Shown: positions 38,629 to 48,278 of the stretch, piece by piece
Numbering within the stretch: position 1 is the stretch's first letter
Layout of the letters: every line of letters begins with the position of its first letter
NCBI GenBank assembly: GCA_964592645.1
Contig: CAZQFV010000006.1
Coordinates: 1 to 64,000 of the forward strand
DNA from: CAZQFV01 sp964592645
GTDB taxonomy: Bacteria > Chloroflexota > Chloroflexia > DTKN01
DNA: 64,000 bases
Reading direction: 5' to 3'
The notes under the pieces: generated by a model
What the model was told of the DNA's origin: nothing
What the model saw: only the letters and a program-made list of their open reading frames with translations
Database searches by the model: none
Program-made: the position numbers and the translations under genes

Positions 38629-41600
38629 GTGGATGGCGATTCCGGCCCGGCCCCCGACATGGCCGCCTTCCTCCCACGCCTGGAACGCTACCTGCCCCCT
38701 TACCTCTGGGAAAAGGCGCGGGTGGACTCTCGCCGCGGCGTGGTGCTCAACATGCTCGAGCGGCTGCGTTCCGTCCTCTACCTGTTGAGCACATACCTGC
38801 CGAGCCCCCTGGTGCAGGAGGTGCTCTGCCGCCCGGAGCCCGGGTGGGTGCGCGGCCAGATTCTGGGCGGCACCCTGCTCTTTGCCGATGTCAGCGGCTT
38901 CACCGCCCTTTCGGAGCGCCTGTCCGCTCTCGAGCGCCCCACCGGCGATTCGCTCTTTGAGCTGATCGGCGACCCCAGCCCCGAGGGCATCGAGCGGCTG
39001 ACGGCGGCGATCAACCGGTACTTGGAGCGTATGCTCGAGATCCTGGCCTGGTCGGGCGGCATCCTGCTCAAGTTCGCCGGCGACGCCCTGCTGGCCTATT
39101 TCCCGGAGCAGGAAGGGGGCGAGCAGGCGCGCCGGGCGGCGCGGGCAGCGCAGCGCATGATGCAGGCCATGGGCGAGTTCTCGGCCATCCCCACGCCGCA
39201 CGGCCCGGCGACACTGCGCATGAAGGTCGGCCTGGCCACAGGCCCCTTCCTGGCCGCCAGCGTCGGCACGGCCCGGCGGATGGAGTATGTCGTGCTGGGG
39301 GAGACGGTATCGCGCACCCTGGTGGCCGAGAGCACGGCGGAGGCCGGCCTGGTGGTCGCAGACGCGGCCACCGCCGCCGCCCTGGGCGCGGAGCGCGGCG
39401 CGGAGCGGGCCCCGGGGCTCTTTGCCGTCCCGCCTATACCCGGGGAGCTCCTGGGCACCTTCGAGATCGGCCCCGGCGCCCGGCGCCGCGGCGGCGCCGC
39501 GCCCTGGATCGCCGGCACCGCAGAGATCGCCGCCGAGCTACAGTCTACCCTGCGGCAGGTCGAGGCGCTGGCCCCCTATCTGCCGGACGTGCTGGTGGAG
39601 CGCATCGTCGCCGGCGCCCAGCAGCGCCGCCTGGAGAGCGACTTTCGCCCGGCGACGGTGCTGTTCCTCAACCTGGCCGGCCTGGAAGAGATGCTGGCCG
39701 GCGGCGCGGCCCCCGCAGAGGTGACGGCGCGGCTGAACGACGCCTTCAACGCCATCCAGGCGACCGTGGCCCGGTACGACGGCATCGTCAGCCGCATCGA
39801 CCCCTACAAGTGGGGCTCCAAGGTGCTGATCCTGTTCGGCGCGCCGGTGGCCCACGAGGACGACCCGCAGCGCGCCGCCCGCGCCGCCCTGACTATGCGC
39901 CAGGAGCTGGCGGCGCAGATGTCCGCGCCGCCCATCGAGCTGCGCGGCGGCATCGCCCAGGGGGTGACCTTTGCCGGACAGTGCGGCTCGGCGACGCGCC
40001 GCGAGTACACCGTTATGGGGGACGACGTGAACCTGGCGGCACGGCTGATGGCCGCCGCCCGGCCGGGCCAGGTCTTGCTCTCGCAGAGCGTCCACCAGGC
40101 CGTCCAAGACACCGCGCGGACGGCGGCCCTGCCGCCGATCCAGGTCAAGGGCAAGGCCCAGCCTGTACCGATCTATGAGCTGACGGGCCTGCGCGAGGAC
40201 CGCCTGGCCCGCCGGCTGCGGACGGCGGGGCCCTTTGTCGGCCGCGGCGCCGAGCTGGCGCGGCTGCGGGCGGCCCTGGCGGCGGCCCTGGCCGGCCGCG
40301 GGGCCATCGTGACGATCGAGGGGCCGGCCGGGGTGGGCAAGAGCCGCCTGGCCGACGCCCTGGCCGCCGAAGCCCAGGCCGCCGGGGCCCTGGTCCTGCT
40401 GTTGGAGTGCCCGGACTATGCCGCCGAGTCGCCCTACACGCCGTGGATCGCCCTGGTCGAGGCGGCCGCCGGGAGCGGGCCCGCCGACTCCACCAAGGTG
40501 CGGGCGCAAAAGGTGCGGCGGCGGCTGCTGCGCCTGGGGCTGGGCGGAGCAGCCGGCGGCCCGCTCCTGGAGCTGTTGGGGCTGCCCGTGGCGCCGGAAG
40601 AGGCCATGGCGCGGCCGGCCGTCGTCCCGACGGCCGCCCACCCGGCAGAAACCCGCCCCTCCCTCTTTGCCCGCCTGGAGCAGCAGGTCGAGGCGCGCCC
40701 CGCGGGGACGCTGGACCTCTGGAAGCTGACCGGGGAACGCCACAGCACGCCGGCCGGCCGGCTCTGGCAGCGCCTGGAGACGCGCCTGGCGGCCCGCGAG
40801 CGGGCCCGCCTGTTCGCCGCCCTGGGCCGATTTCTGCAGCGGCTGGCCGCGGAAGCGCCGCTGGTGCTCCTGCTGGAGAACGCCCAGTGGCTGGACACGG
40901 CCTCGCGGGACCTGTTCGCCCACCTGCAGGCGGACCTGGCCGGCCGGCCCGTCCTGGCGCTGCTCCTGCAGCGCAGCGCGGAGGGCCCGGGCGCGCCGCC
41001 CGTAGGAGAGGTCCTCGGCTTGGCGCCGCTAGGCCCGGAAGAGACCGCCGCCCTGGCCCGGCACCTGGTGGGGGAGGCGGCCGGGCAGCAGGGGGAGGCG
41101 CTGGTCCGGCTCGTCCAGGAGCAAAGCGGCGGCAACCCGCTCTTTGTGGAGGAACTGGTCCGGCGGCTGCGGCAGGCCGGCGGGGACCGGGCGGCCCTGG
41201 AGTCGCTGCCGCGGGCGGGCACGCTGCGCGAGCTGGTGCTGGGCCGCCTGGACGCTCTGCCCCCGCCGGCGCGGGAGGTGGCCAAAACGGCCGCAGTGAT
41301 CGGCGACGAGTTCAGCCGCAGCGACCTGCGCGCCCTGCGGGAGGGCGGCGCGGGCGGGGACCAGGATGAGGAAACCGGGCTGGCCGGCCTGGAGGAGGCC
41401 CAGTTGATCGTGCCCCGCGCGGGCGGGGCCGACCCGGCCTACGCCTTTCGCCATGCGCTGCTGCGGGAGGCGATCTACAGCAGCCTGTCCTTTGCCCGGC
41501 GGCGCGCCCTGCACGCCGGCCTGGCGGCCCACTTGGAGGCGCGCTGCCTCGACGACCCCACGGCGAGCGCCGGGGAGAGCCTGGCCGCCCACGCCGAGCT

Positions 41601-42579
41601 CCTGGCCCACCACTATGAGCAGGCCGGGCAGTTCCTCCCGGCAGCGCGCTACCTGCTCATAGCGGGGCAAAAGGCCCGGCAGCGCTACGCCCTGGCCCAG
41701 GCCGGGGCCGCCTACCGGCGGGCGCTGGCCGGCCTGGACCGCCTGCTGGGACAGGAAGCCGATTTCGAGCTGCAGGTCCTCTACGCCCAGGCCCGCGCCG
41801 GCCAGGGCGACCTGGTGGTGCTGGAGGGCGATTTTACCGCCGCCGTGGGCGCCTACGCCGAGGCGGGAGTTGTCCTGTTGGGAGAGGATGTGGTAGAATA
41901 TGACCGGGCGCGCTTCCTGCTCAAGTACGCCCTGGTCCTGCCGATGCTGGGGCAGGCGGAAGCGGCGCTGTCCTGCGCGCGCCAGGCGGCAGCGTTGGCG
42001 GCCCCGGGGACGGAGCTGGCCGCGGCCGCGACCATCGCCTGGCTCCTGCAGCGGGCCGGGGAGCCCGAGGCCGAGCATTGGCTGGAGCGCGCGGCCGAGT
42101 TGGCCGCGCGGGAACCGGGACGCTGGTCCGCGGGCGTGGCCGCGCTGCTGGCCGACCTGCGGGGCGACTGGGCGGCGGCGCGGGCGGCCTACCTGGAGGT
42201 GGACCGTCTGGCGGCGGCCGCGCTGGCGGCCTGTCGCCTGGGCGATAGGCACCTGGCCCATGGAGAAACCGCGGCCGCCCTGGCGCTGTACCTCCAGGCG
42301 GCCGGCTACTGGCAGGAGGAAGACGACGCGGCCGGACTGGCGTTGGCCCGCTACCGGCAGGCCGAGGTCCATGGCCGGCAGGGCGAGCGGGAACAGGCCG
42401 CGGCCCTGCTGCAGGAAGCGCTGGACCTGCTGGAGCAGGGAGCAGGAGCGCCCGACGAGGACAGGGCGACATTGGCCCAGGCCCACGGCGCCCTGGAAAA
42501 AGGGCTTTCGACCTGGCCGGCCTGGCGCTGGCAGCACTATGTCGATGCCCTGTACGTTACGCTGCTGTTCCACCCATGA
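38629..42579 (+). CDS. sAC-like protein: tandem cyclase domains, STAND ATPase, TPR
   Basis: 1316 residues from GTG 38629 (AGGAG at 8 nt). The order matches eukaryotic soluble adenylyl cyclase (ADCY10): CHD1 (about 80–255), CHD2 (about 343–520), an AAA/STAND ATPase (Walker A GPAGVGKSR, Lys571) and TPR repeats to the end. CHD1 has both metal Asp (D87 in FADVSGFT, D152 in FAGDALLAYF) but has lost the Asn/Arg (VLGETVSRTL). CHD2 has lost the metal Asp (FLNLAGL, WGSKVLILF) but keeps N468/R472 (MGDDVNLAARL) and Lys398. The two halves therefore should make one active site, as in sAC. It likely makes cAMP. The STAND/TPR part may gate it by an unknown ligand. Confidence 0.92.
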   Translation: MDGDSGPAPDMAAFLPRLERYLPPYLWEKARVDSRRGVVLNMLERLRSVLYLLSTYLPSPLVQEVLCRPEPGWVRGQILGGTLLFADVSGFTALSERLSALERPTGDSLFELIGDPSPEGIERLTAAINRYLERMLEILAWSGGILLKFAGDALLAYFPEQEGGEQARRAARAAQRMMQAMGEFSAIPTPHGPATLRMKVGLATGPFLAASVGTARRMEYVVLGETVSRTLVAESTAEAGLVVADAATAAALGAERGAERAPGLFAVPPIPGELLGTFEIGPGARRRGGAAPWIAGTAEIAAELQSTLRQVEALAPYLPDVLVERIVAGAQQRRLESDFRPATVLFLNLAGLEEMLAGGAAPAEVTARLNDAFNAIQATVARYDGIVSRIDPYKWGSKVLILFGAPVAHEDDPQRAARAALTMRQELAAQMSAPPIELRGGIAQGVTFAGQCGSATRREYTVMGDDVNLAARLMAAARPGQVLLSQSVHQAVQDTARTAALPPIQVKGKAQPVPIYELTGLREDRLARRLRTAGPFVGRGAELARLRAALAAALAGRGAIVTIEGPAGVGKSRLADALAAEAQAAGALVLLLECPDYAAESPYTPWIALVEAAAGSGPADSTKVRAQKVRRRLLRLGLGGAAGGPLLELLGLPVAPEEAMARPAVVPTAAHPAETRPSLFARLEQQVEARPAGTLDLWKLTGERHSTPAGRLWQRLETRLAARERARLFAALGRFLQRLAAEAPLVLLLENAQWLDTASRDLFAHLQADLAGRPVLALLLQRSAEGPGAPPVGEVLGLAPLGPEETAALARHLVGEAAGQQGEALVRLVQEQSGGNPLFVEELVRRLRQAGGDRAALESLPRAGTLRELVLGRLDALPPPAREVAKTAAVIGDEFSRSDLRALREGGAGGDQDEETGLAGLEEAQLIVPRAGGADPAYAFRHALLREAIYSSLSFARRRALHAGLAAHLEARCLDDPTASAGESLAAHAELLAHHYEQAGQFLPAARYLLIAGQKARQRYALAQAGAAYRRALAGLDRLLGQEADFELQVLYAQARAGQGDLVVLEGDFTAAVGAYAEAGVVLLGEDVVEYDRARFLLKYALVLPMLGQAEAALSCARQAAALAAPGTELAAAATIAWLLQRAGEPEAEHWLERAAELAAREPGRWSAGVAALLADLRGDWAAARAAYLEVDRLAAAALAACRLGDRHLAHGETAAALALYLQAAGYWQEEDDAAGLALARYRQAEVHGRQGEREQAAALLQEALDLLEQGAGAPDEDRATLAQAHGALEKGLSTWPAWRWQHYVDALYVTLLFHP

Positions 42580-42690
42580 CGGCGCCGCGGGCCCGGCTTC
42601 CGCGAGCTGCCCCCCGCGCCCGCCGGCGGTGACGCCGAAGTAGAAACCGTTCGCCGAACGCAGCATCCGCACGATGCGAAGGAGACCTCT

Positions 42691-43407
42691 ATGGCCGAGA
42701 TCGGGACACTGCGCAACATCGCCCTGTTCGAGGCGCTCACGGACGAGGCGCTGGCCGAGCTGTCGGCCGCCCTCCAGCCGCGCGCGCTGCCGCCCGGAAC
42801 GGTCCTGTTCAACAAAGGGGACCCGGGCGACGAGATGTATGTCGTCCGGCAAGGGGGCATTGCCCTGTACATCCCCAGCGCGGACCGCCCCGGGGAAGAG
42901 CGCCCGATCCGCATCATCGGCGCGGGCGAGGCGCTCGGCGAGATGGCCCTGATCGACCGCCAGCCGCGCTCGGTGAGCGCCCGGGCCATCGAGCCGGCCG
43001 AGGTCCTCGTGCTGGAGGGGGATGCCTTCCGGCAGATGCTCCACCGCTACCCGGAGATGGCCCTGGCGGTGATGAGCGGGCTGAGCAACCGCATCCGCTA
43101 CACGACCGACTTTCTCGGCGAGGTGCGCGAGTGGGTCCGGCGGGTGGCCACGGGGGAGTATGCCCGCGGCTTTGTCCCCTCATCCGAGTACCGCGACCGC
43201 TCCCTGGCGACCCTGGCCGGCGAATTTGCCCAGATGGCCGCGCAGGTGCAGAAGCGCGAGGAAGAGCTGCGCCAGCAGATCGCCGACCTGCGCATCGAGA
43301 TCGACCAGGCCAAGAAGGAGCGGCAGGTGGGCGAGATCGTGGAGAGCGAGTACTTTCAGAACCTGCGGGCGCAGGCGGCCAGGCTGCGCCGGCAGCGGGA
43401 GGAGTAG
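42691..43407 (+). CDS. cNMP-binding protein with coiled-coil tail
   Basis: 238 residues, ATG 42691 with AAGGAG upstream. Residues 8–130 are a cyclic-nucleotide-binding domain: LPPGTVLFNKGDPGDEMYVV, then 'GAGEALGEMALIDRQPRSVS', the phosphate-binding cassette (GE…R). No HTH follows, so it is not a CRP-type transcription factor. A HAMP-like linker (SLATLAGEFAQMAAQVQKRE) leads to a coiled coil ending 'LRIEIDQAKKERQVGEIVES', then EYFQNLRAQAARL. That tail is shared with the HAMP sensor at 26857–27975. It sits between two cyclase giants and is the likely cAMP receptor of the island. Confidence 0.9.
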   Translation: MAEIGTLRNIALFEALTDEALAELSAALQPRALPPGTVLFNKGDPGDEMYVVRQGGIALYIPSADRPGEERPIRIIGAGEALGEMALIDRQPRSVSARAIEPAEVLVLEGDAFRQMLHRYPEMALAVMSGLSNRIRYTTDFLGEVREWVRRVATGEYARGFVPSSEYRDRSLATLAGEFAQMAAQVQKREEELRQQIADLRIEIDQAKKERQVGEIVESEYFQNLRAQAARLRRQREE

Positions 43408-43419
43408 GGGGTGTAGCCT

Positions 43420-46400
43420 ATGCAGTGCCCAGCGTGCGGGACGACCAATCCGGCCCAGGCCCGTTTTTGTCTGAACTGCGGCCGGCTGCTGGCCAACGGG
43501 GTAGTCTGCGCTTCCTGTCACACCCTGCTGCCGGCCCAGGCCCGCTACTGTTTCCACTGTGGGGCCCTGGTCATCGGCGCGGGGAGCAGTTGCTCCCAGT
43601 GCGGGGCCTGGGTCGAGCTGGGACAGCCTGTTTGCGGAAGCTGTGGCGCGGCGGCCGCGCCGGCGCCGTCCCCGGCGCCGGCCGCCCCCGCGGCGCCCCC
43701 GCCCCCGGCCACCGGCCTGGTCCTGACCCCGGTGCGCGCCGCGCCGGAGGGGGCCCCGGCGGGCCTGGCGGGACTGCTGCCCTCCCTGCAGCGCTACCTG
43801 CCCCAGGACCGCTACGAGCCCCTGGAGCGCCGGCCGACGGAGCGCCATCTTGTCCAGGCCCGGGAGCACCTGGCCGCCCTGCTGCGCACGATCAAGACCT
43901 ACCTGCCCCGGCCGGTCGTGCAGCATCCCCAACCGCTGGGGCAGCCGGCCGGCGGCATGTTCCGCGGCACCTTTCTCTTTGGCGATGTCTCCGGCTTCAC
44001 CCCCCTCTCCGAACGCCTCAGCCAGTTCGGCAAGGCCGGGGCCGAGCGGGTCACCGAGATTATCAACGACCTGTTCCAGGAGCTGGTGGCGACGCTGTCG
44101 GAGCACGGCGGGGTATTGTTAAAGTTCGGCGGCGACGCCCTGCTCGGCGTCTTCCCGGCCGATTCCGACGAGGCCATGACGGCCGGCGCGCTGCAGGCCG
44201 TGCAGGCGGCGCTGGCCATGCAGGGCAAGATGGGCCGCTTTGCCGCGATCGAGGCCGGCGGCAAAACCTTTCCCCTGCGCATCAAGTGCGGTATCTCCTC
44301 CGGCCCCTACTTTGCCGCCCACCTGGGCACGCAGCAGATCATGGCCTATGTCACCACCGGCCACACCGTCAACCGCGCCGACCAGGCCGAGGGCAACGCC
44401 ACCCCGGGCGACGTGGTCATCTCCCAGGCCACCCTCGACCTGCTGGGCGGCCGCGCCGTCGTCGAGACCCGCGCCGAGGGCTTTTACCTGGTGCGCGAGG
44501 CGCCCCCCGCGGCCGGGAACCTGGCCCTGCCCTCCCTGGAGGAGACGGCCGAGGGCGACCCCCTCGCGCAGATCGCCTACTACGTGGCGCGCATCGACCG
44601 CCTGGCGCCCTACCTGGCCGCCGAGCTGCTGCCGCGCCTGGTCACCAACCCCGACCAGGTGCAGATCGTCCCCGACCACCGGCCGGTGACGGTGATGTTC
44701 GCCAACTATGTCGGGGTGAGCGACCTGATCGACGACATGGGCGACACCCGGCCGGAGCTGATCACCCAGCACCTCAACGACTATTTCGCCCACATGGCCG
44801 CCGTCGTCGAGCACTACGAGGGCACGCTGGCGCGCATGGACCAGTACTCGGTGGGCGACCGGCTGGTGATCTTTTTCGGCGCCCCCCGCGCCCACGAGGA
44901 CGACCCGGTGCGGGCCGTGTACACCGCGCTGGACATGCAGGCCAGCACGGCCCGGGACTTTGCCGCTCTGCAGACCCCCGACGGCGTCTACCGCTTTCGC
45001 CAGCGCATCGGCATCAACACCGGCTACCTCTTTGCCGGCAACGTCGGCTCGCCCGGGCTGCGCCAGGAATATACCCTGATGGGCGACGACATCAACATGG
45101 CCGCCCGGCTGATGTCCAAGGCCGGCTGGCAGCAGATCTTTGTCAGCAAAAAGACCCAGGAGCGGGTCGCCGCCTATTTCGCCCTGGAGAGCCGCGGCGA
45201 GCTCAAGGTCAAGGGCAAAGAGGTCCTCATCCCCACCTTCCAGGTGCTCGGCCGGCGCGAGGAGATCGGCCGGACCCGCGGGCTGGAGGGCGGAGAATCG
45301 CCCCTGCTGGGCCGCGACGACAGCCTGGACCTGCTGCGGGGCTGCGGCCAGAAGCTCCTGAACCGCCGGGGGCAGATCGTGGCCCTGGTCGGCGACAGCG
45401 GCCTGGGCAAATCGCGCCTGCTGCGCGAGTTCAAGGCCTGGATGTCGGAGGTCGGCGGCTGGCAGATGCCCGACGGCCAGATGGGCCAGGTGCTGTGGCT
45501 GGACGGCCAGGCCCTCTCCTTCAGCGAGCAGACCAGCTACTGGCTGGTGGTGCAAGTCCTGCAGGCGATGCTGGGCCTGCCGGCCGGCGCCAGCGCCGAC
45601 GACGTGCTCTTTACGCTGTGGGAGATGGGCGAGGACCTGATGGGCAAGGAGACGGCCCGCGAGGCGGTGCCCTTCCTGGCCCATCTGTTGGACCTGCCGC
45701 TCAAGGACGCCTGGGCCCGCTGGGTACAGGAGCTGGACCCCAAGGTGCGGCAGAAACAGATCTTTTGGGCGGCGCGCGAGTTCTTCACCCAGGCGGCGCG
45801 CCGGCGGCCCATCGTCGTCGCCCTGGACGACCTGCACTGGGCCGACGAAGCCTCGCTGGCGTTGGTGGAGGACCTGCTGGCGACGACCGACCACGCGCCG
45901 CTGATGTTCTGCCTGGTCTTTCGCCCGCGGCGCGACAAGGGCTGCTGGCGGCTGCGCGACAAAGCCGCCGGCAGCTATCCACACCGCTACACCGAGATCG
46001 AGCTGCAGCCGCTGAACGAGGCCCAGAGCCGGCAGCTCCTCTCCGCCCTGCTGCCCGGGGCCGAGTTCGCGGCCGCCACCCTGCGGGAGCTACTGGACAA
46101 GGCCGCCGGCAACCCATTTTACATCGAGGAGGTGGTCCGTTCGCTGGGCGAGAGCGGGGCTGTTGTGCCGGACCCGGAGCAGGCCGGCCGCTGGCAGGTC
46201 ACCGACAAGGTGGCCCAGATCAGCGTGCCCGACACGCTGCACGCGGCGATCGTCGCGCGCATCGACCGCCTGACCGAGGATGCCCGCCAGGCCCTGCAGA
46301 TGGCCGCAGTCATCGGCCGGCGCTTCGAACTGGACCTGCTGCGCAGCCTGGCCCAGGCCGAGGCCCAGATCGACACCTGGCTGGCGCAACTGGAGCGCAG

Positions 46401-47913
46401 CGGCCTGATCCAGTTGGCCGGGTCCACCGCCGAGGCGGCCTATGCCTTCCCCGACGCTCTGGTGCAGGAGGTAGCCTACGAGAGCCTGCTGGTCCAGCGG
46501 CGCCAGTTGTTCCATGCCCGGATCGGCGAGACGCTGGAAAAGGTCTTTGCCGGCCGGCTGGAGGAGGGCTGTCACCTCCTGGCCTACCACTTTGGCCGCA
46601 GCGGCGACACGGAGCGGGCCGTCCGCTACCTGGAGATGGCCGGCCGCAAGGCCCAGGCCGAGTTCGCCAACGAGACCGCCCTGGCCCACTACTCCCGCCT
46701 GCTGGAGCTGCTGGGCGAGGGGGAAGAAACCTGGTCCCACCGCGCCGATATCCTGGCCCGGCGCCAGCATATCCTCGGCCAGCTCAGCCGCCAGGAGCCG
46801 CGCAAGGCCGACCTGCTGGCCCTGCAGGCGCTGGCCGAGGCCCACGGCGACGAGGCCCGCCGCGCCGACGCCCTCAACGGGCTGGCCGATCTCTACCTCT
46901 GGACCGGCCGCTACGCCGAGGCCGAGGCCGCGGCCCGCGAGGCCCTGGAGGTCAAGACCCGCCTGGACGACCCCTCCGGCCAGTCGGAGGCCCTGCACCA
47001 ACTGGGGGTGCTCGAGTACTACCGCGGCAACTATGAGCAGGCCCGCCCGCTCCTGGAGCGCGCCGTGGCCCTGCGCCGGGAGGCCGGCAACGCCGAGGGC
47101 GAGATCTGGAGCCTGATGTACCTCTACATGATCCACCTGATGCAGGGCAACTATGCCCAGGCGGCCGAGCTGAACCGCCATGCCCTGGCGGCCGCCGACG
47201 CCCGCCAGGACTGGTTCCAGCGCGGCATCCACCTGACCAACGCGGCGCGCATCTCCCTGCGCCTGGGCGAGTACGGGGCGGCCCTGGAGCAGTTCCAGGA
47301 GTCACAGGAGGGCAAGAGCCGCGTCGGCGACCGTATGGGGTTGGGCTTTTCGCTGTACGGCGTCGGCCTGGCCAGCGCCTACCTGGAGCGCTACGACGAG
47401 GCCGAGGCCGCCTTCCAGTCCTCGCTGGCCCTGCGCCGGCAGATCAACGACGAGCGCGGGATCGGCTACTGCCTGCACGGATTGGGGCTCGTCGCCCTGG
47501 GGCGGGGGCAGTTCGCCGCGGCCGAGGACCTCTTCCAGCAGGCCTACGAGGTGCGGGCCCGCCTGGGATTAAAGGCCGAAACCATCGCCGACCTTTCCTA
47601 CATCGGCCAGGCCCGCCTGGGCCTGGGCCGGCCGGAAGAGGCCCGCCAGGCCTCGCAGCAGGCCATAGCCCTGCTGGCCGAACAGAAGAACGTCGAGGAT
47701 ATCCAGCAGATCTACCTGAACCACTACCAGGTGCTCGCGGCCCTGGGAGACCCAGGGGCGCGTGACTTTTGGCAAAAGGCCCACGATGCCATGATGGAAC
47801 AGGCGGCGCGCCTGCCGGAGGGCGAGAGCCGGCAGGCCTTCCTGGAAAAGGTGCGCGTGAACCGACAAATCGCCGCCTTGGCGGGGGTGGCCGGCCAAGA
47901 GCAGCAGAGTTGA
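43420..47913 (+). CDS. Zinc-ribbon, tandem cyclase, STAND ATPase, TPR protein
   Basis: 1497 residues. It opens with three CxxC zinc ribbons (QCPACGTTNPAQARFCLNCG and two like it), then a Pro/Ala linker, CHD1 (about 180–350), CHD2 (about 420–600), a STAND ATPase (Walker A GDSGLGKSR, Lys664) and long TPR arrays. CHD1 has both metal Asp (D189 in GDVSGFT, D239 in GGDALLGVF), with HTVNRADQ in place of the Asn/Arg motif (Arg missing). CHD2 has Asn429 for the first Asp but keeps D480 and N559/R563 (MGDDINMAARL). The same complementary half-site logic as in the 38629 gene applies. It starts 12 bp behind the cNMP-binding gene. It probably makes cAMP. Confidence 0.92.
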   Translation: MQCPACGTTNPAQARFCLNCGRLLANGVVCASCHTLLPAQARYCFHCGALVIGAGSSCSQCGAWVELGQPVCGSCGAAAAPAPSPAPAAPAAPPPPATGLVLTPVRAAPEGAPAGLAGLLPSLQRYLPQDRYEPLERRPTERHLVQAREHLAALLRTIKTYLPRPVVQHPQPLGQPAGGMFRGTFLFGDVSGFTPLSERLSQFGKAGAERVTEIINDLFQELVATLSEHGGVLLKFGGDALLGVFPADSDEAMTAGALQAVQAALAMQGKMGRFAAIEAGGKTFPLRIKCGISSGPYFAAHLGTQQIMAYVTTGHTVNRADQAEGNATPGDVVISQATLDLLGGRAVVETRAEGFYLVREAPPAAGNLALPSLEETAEGDPLAQIAYYVARIDRLAPYLAAELLPRLVTNPDQVQIVPDHRPVTVMFANYVGVSDLIDDMGDTRPELITQHLNDYFAHMAAVVEHYEGTLARMDQYSVGDRLVIFFGAPRAHEDDPVRAVYTALDMQASTARDFAALQTPDGVYRFRQRIGINTGYLFAGNVGSPGLRQEYTLMGDDINMAARLMSKAGWQQIFVSKKTQERVAAYFALESRGELKVKGKEVLIPTFQVLGRREEIGRTRGLEGGESPLLGRDDSLDLLRGCGQKLLNRRGQIVALVGDSGLGKSRLLREFKAWMSEVGGWQMPDGQMGQVLWLDGQALSFSEQTSYWLVVQVLQAMLGLPAGASADDVLFTLWEMGEDLMGKETAREAVPFLAHLLDLPLKDAWARWVQELDPKVRQKQIFWAAREFFTQAARRRPIVVALDDLHWADEASLALVEDLLATTDHAPLMFCLVFRPRRDKGCWRLRDKAAGSYPHRYTEIELQPLNEAQSRQLLSALLPGAEFAAATLRELLDKAAGNPFYIEEVVRSLGESGAVVPDPEQAGRWQVTDKVAQISVPDTLHAAIVARIDRLTEDARQALQMAAVIGRRFELDLLRSLAQAEAQIDTWLAQLERSGLIQLAGSTAEAAYAFPDALVQEVAYESLLVQRRQLFHARIGETLEKVFAGRLEEGCHLLAYHFGRSGDTERAVRYLEMAGRKAQAEFANETALAHYSRLLELLGEGEETWSHRADILARRQHILGQLSRQEPRKADLLALQALAEAHGDEARRADALNGLADLYLWTGRYAEAEAAAREALEVKTRLDDPSGQSEALHQLGVLEYYRGNYEQARPLLERAVALRREAGNAEGEIWSLMYLYMIHLMQGNYAQAAELNRHALAAADARQDWFQRGIHLTNAARISLRLGEYGAALEQFQESQEGKSRVGDRMGLGFSLYGVGLASAYLERYDEAEAAFQSSLALRRQINDERGIGYCLHGLGLVALGRGQFAAAEDLFQQAYEVRARLGLKAETIADLSYIGQARLGLGRPEEARQASQQAIALLAEQKNVEDIQQIYLNHYQVLAALGDPGARDFWQKAHDAMMEQAARLPEGESRQAFLEKVRVNRQIAALAGVAGQEQQS

Positions 47914-47936
47914 GCCACCGCGGCCGCAGAGGTGCG

Positions 47937-48278
47937 ATGCGCTGTCCGCACTGCCAGACGGAGAACCCCGACCAGGCCAAGTTCTGCTTCAACTGCGGGA
48001 CGGTGCCGGCCGGCCCCGCGCCCCCTCCCCCCTCCGACTCCCTCGAGACCGCCCTGCGGCGCCTGCTCCCCCGGGGCTACGCCGAGCGCCTCCAGGCGGC
48101 CAAGGGACGCCTGGGCGGCGAGAAGCCGGCGAACCCCCCGGCCGGCCCGATGACGGTCACCTTGCTGTCGAGACAAATTTGCCCTGTCACGGCCTGTTGT
48201 GATAGAATGTCCGTGGGGCACTCCGCTCGCCGGCGACCGCCTGACCGGCGCCGCTTGCCCAAACGGGAGGCTATATGA
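47937..48278 (+). pseudogene. Truncated duplicate of a cyclase 5' end (zinc ribbon + linker)
   Basis: An ORF of 113 codons. Its first 60 or so residues (MRCPHCQTENPDQAKFCFNC…SDSLETALRRLLPRGYAERL) nearly repeat the start of the cyclase at 49641, and the DNA is also close. After RLGGEKPANPPAGPMTVTLLS, roughly where the cyclase domain's first strand begins, the match ends and unrelated sequence with a promoter for the next gene follows. It is best read as a cut-off duplicate. It might still make a small zinc-ribbon peptide. Confidence 0.7.
48179..48208 (+). promoter_or_regulatory. Candidate promoter of the cNMP-sensing histidine kinase
   Basis: TTGCCC (48179–48184), 18-bp spacer, TAGAAT (48203–48208), about 65 nt before ATG 48275. 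It is moderate quality and lies inside the truncated duplicate ORF. Confidence 0.45.

Noticed and set aside
42600..42990. Minus-strand frame containing FGVTAGGRGGQLAE, which recalls the start of pectate lyases
   Set aside because: Too short, overlapping the well-supported cNMP gene, and no further lyase motif follows.
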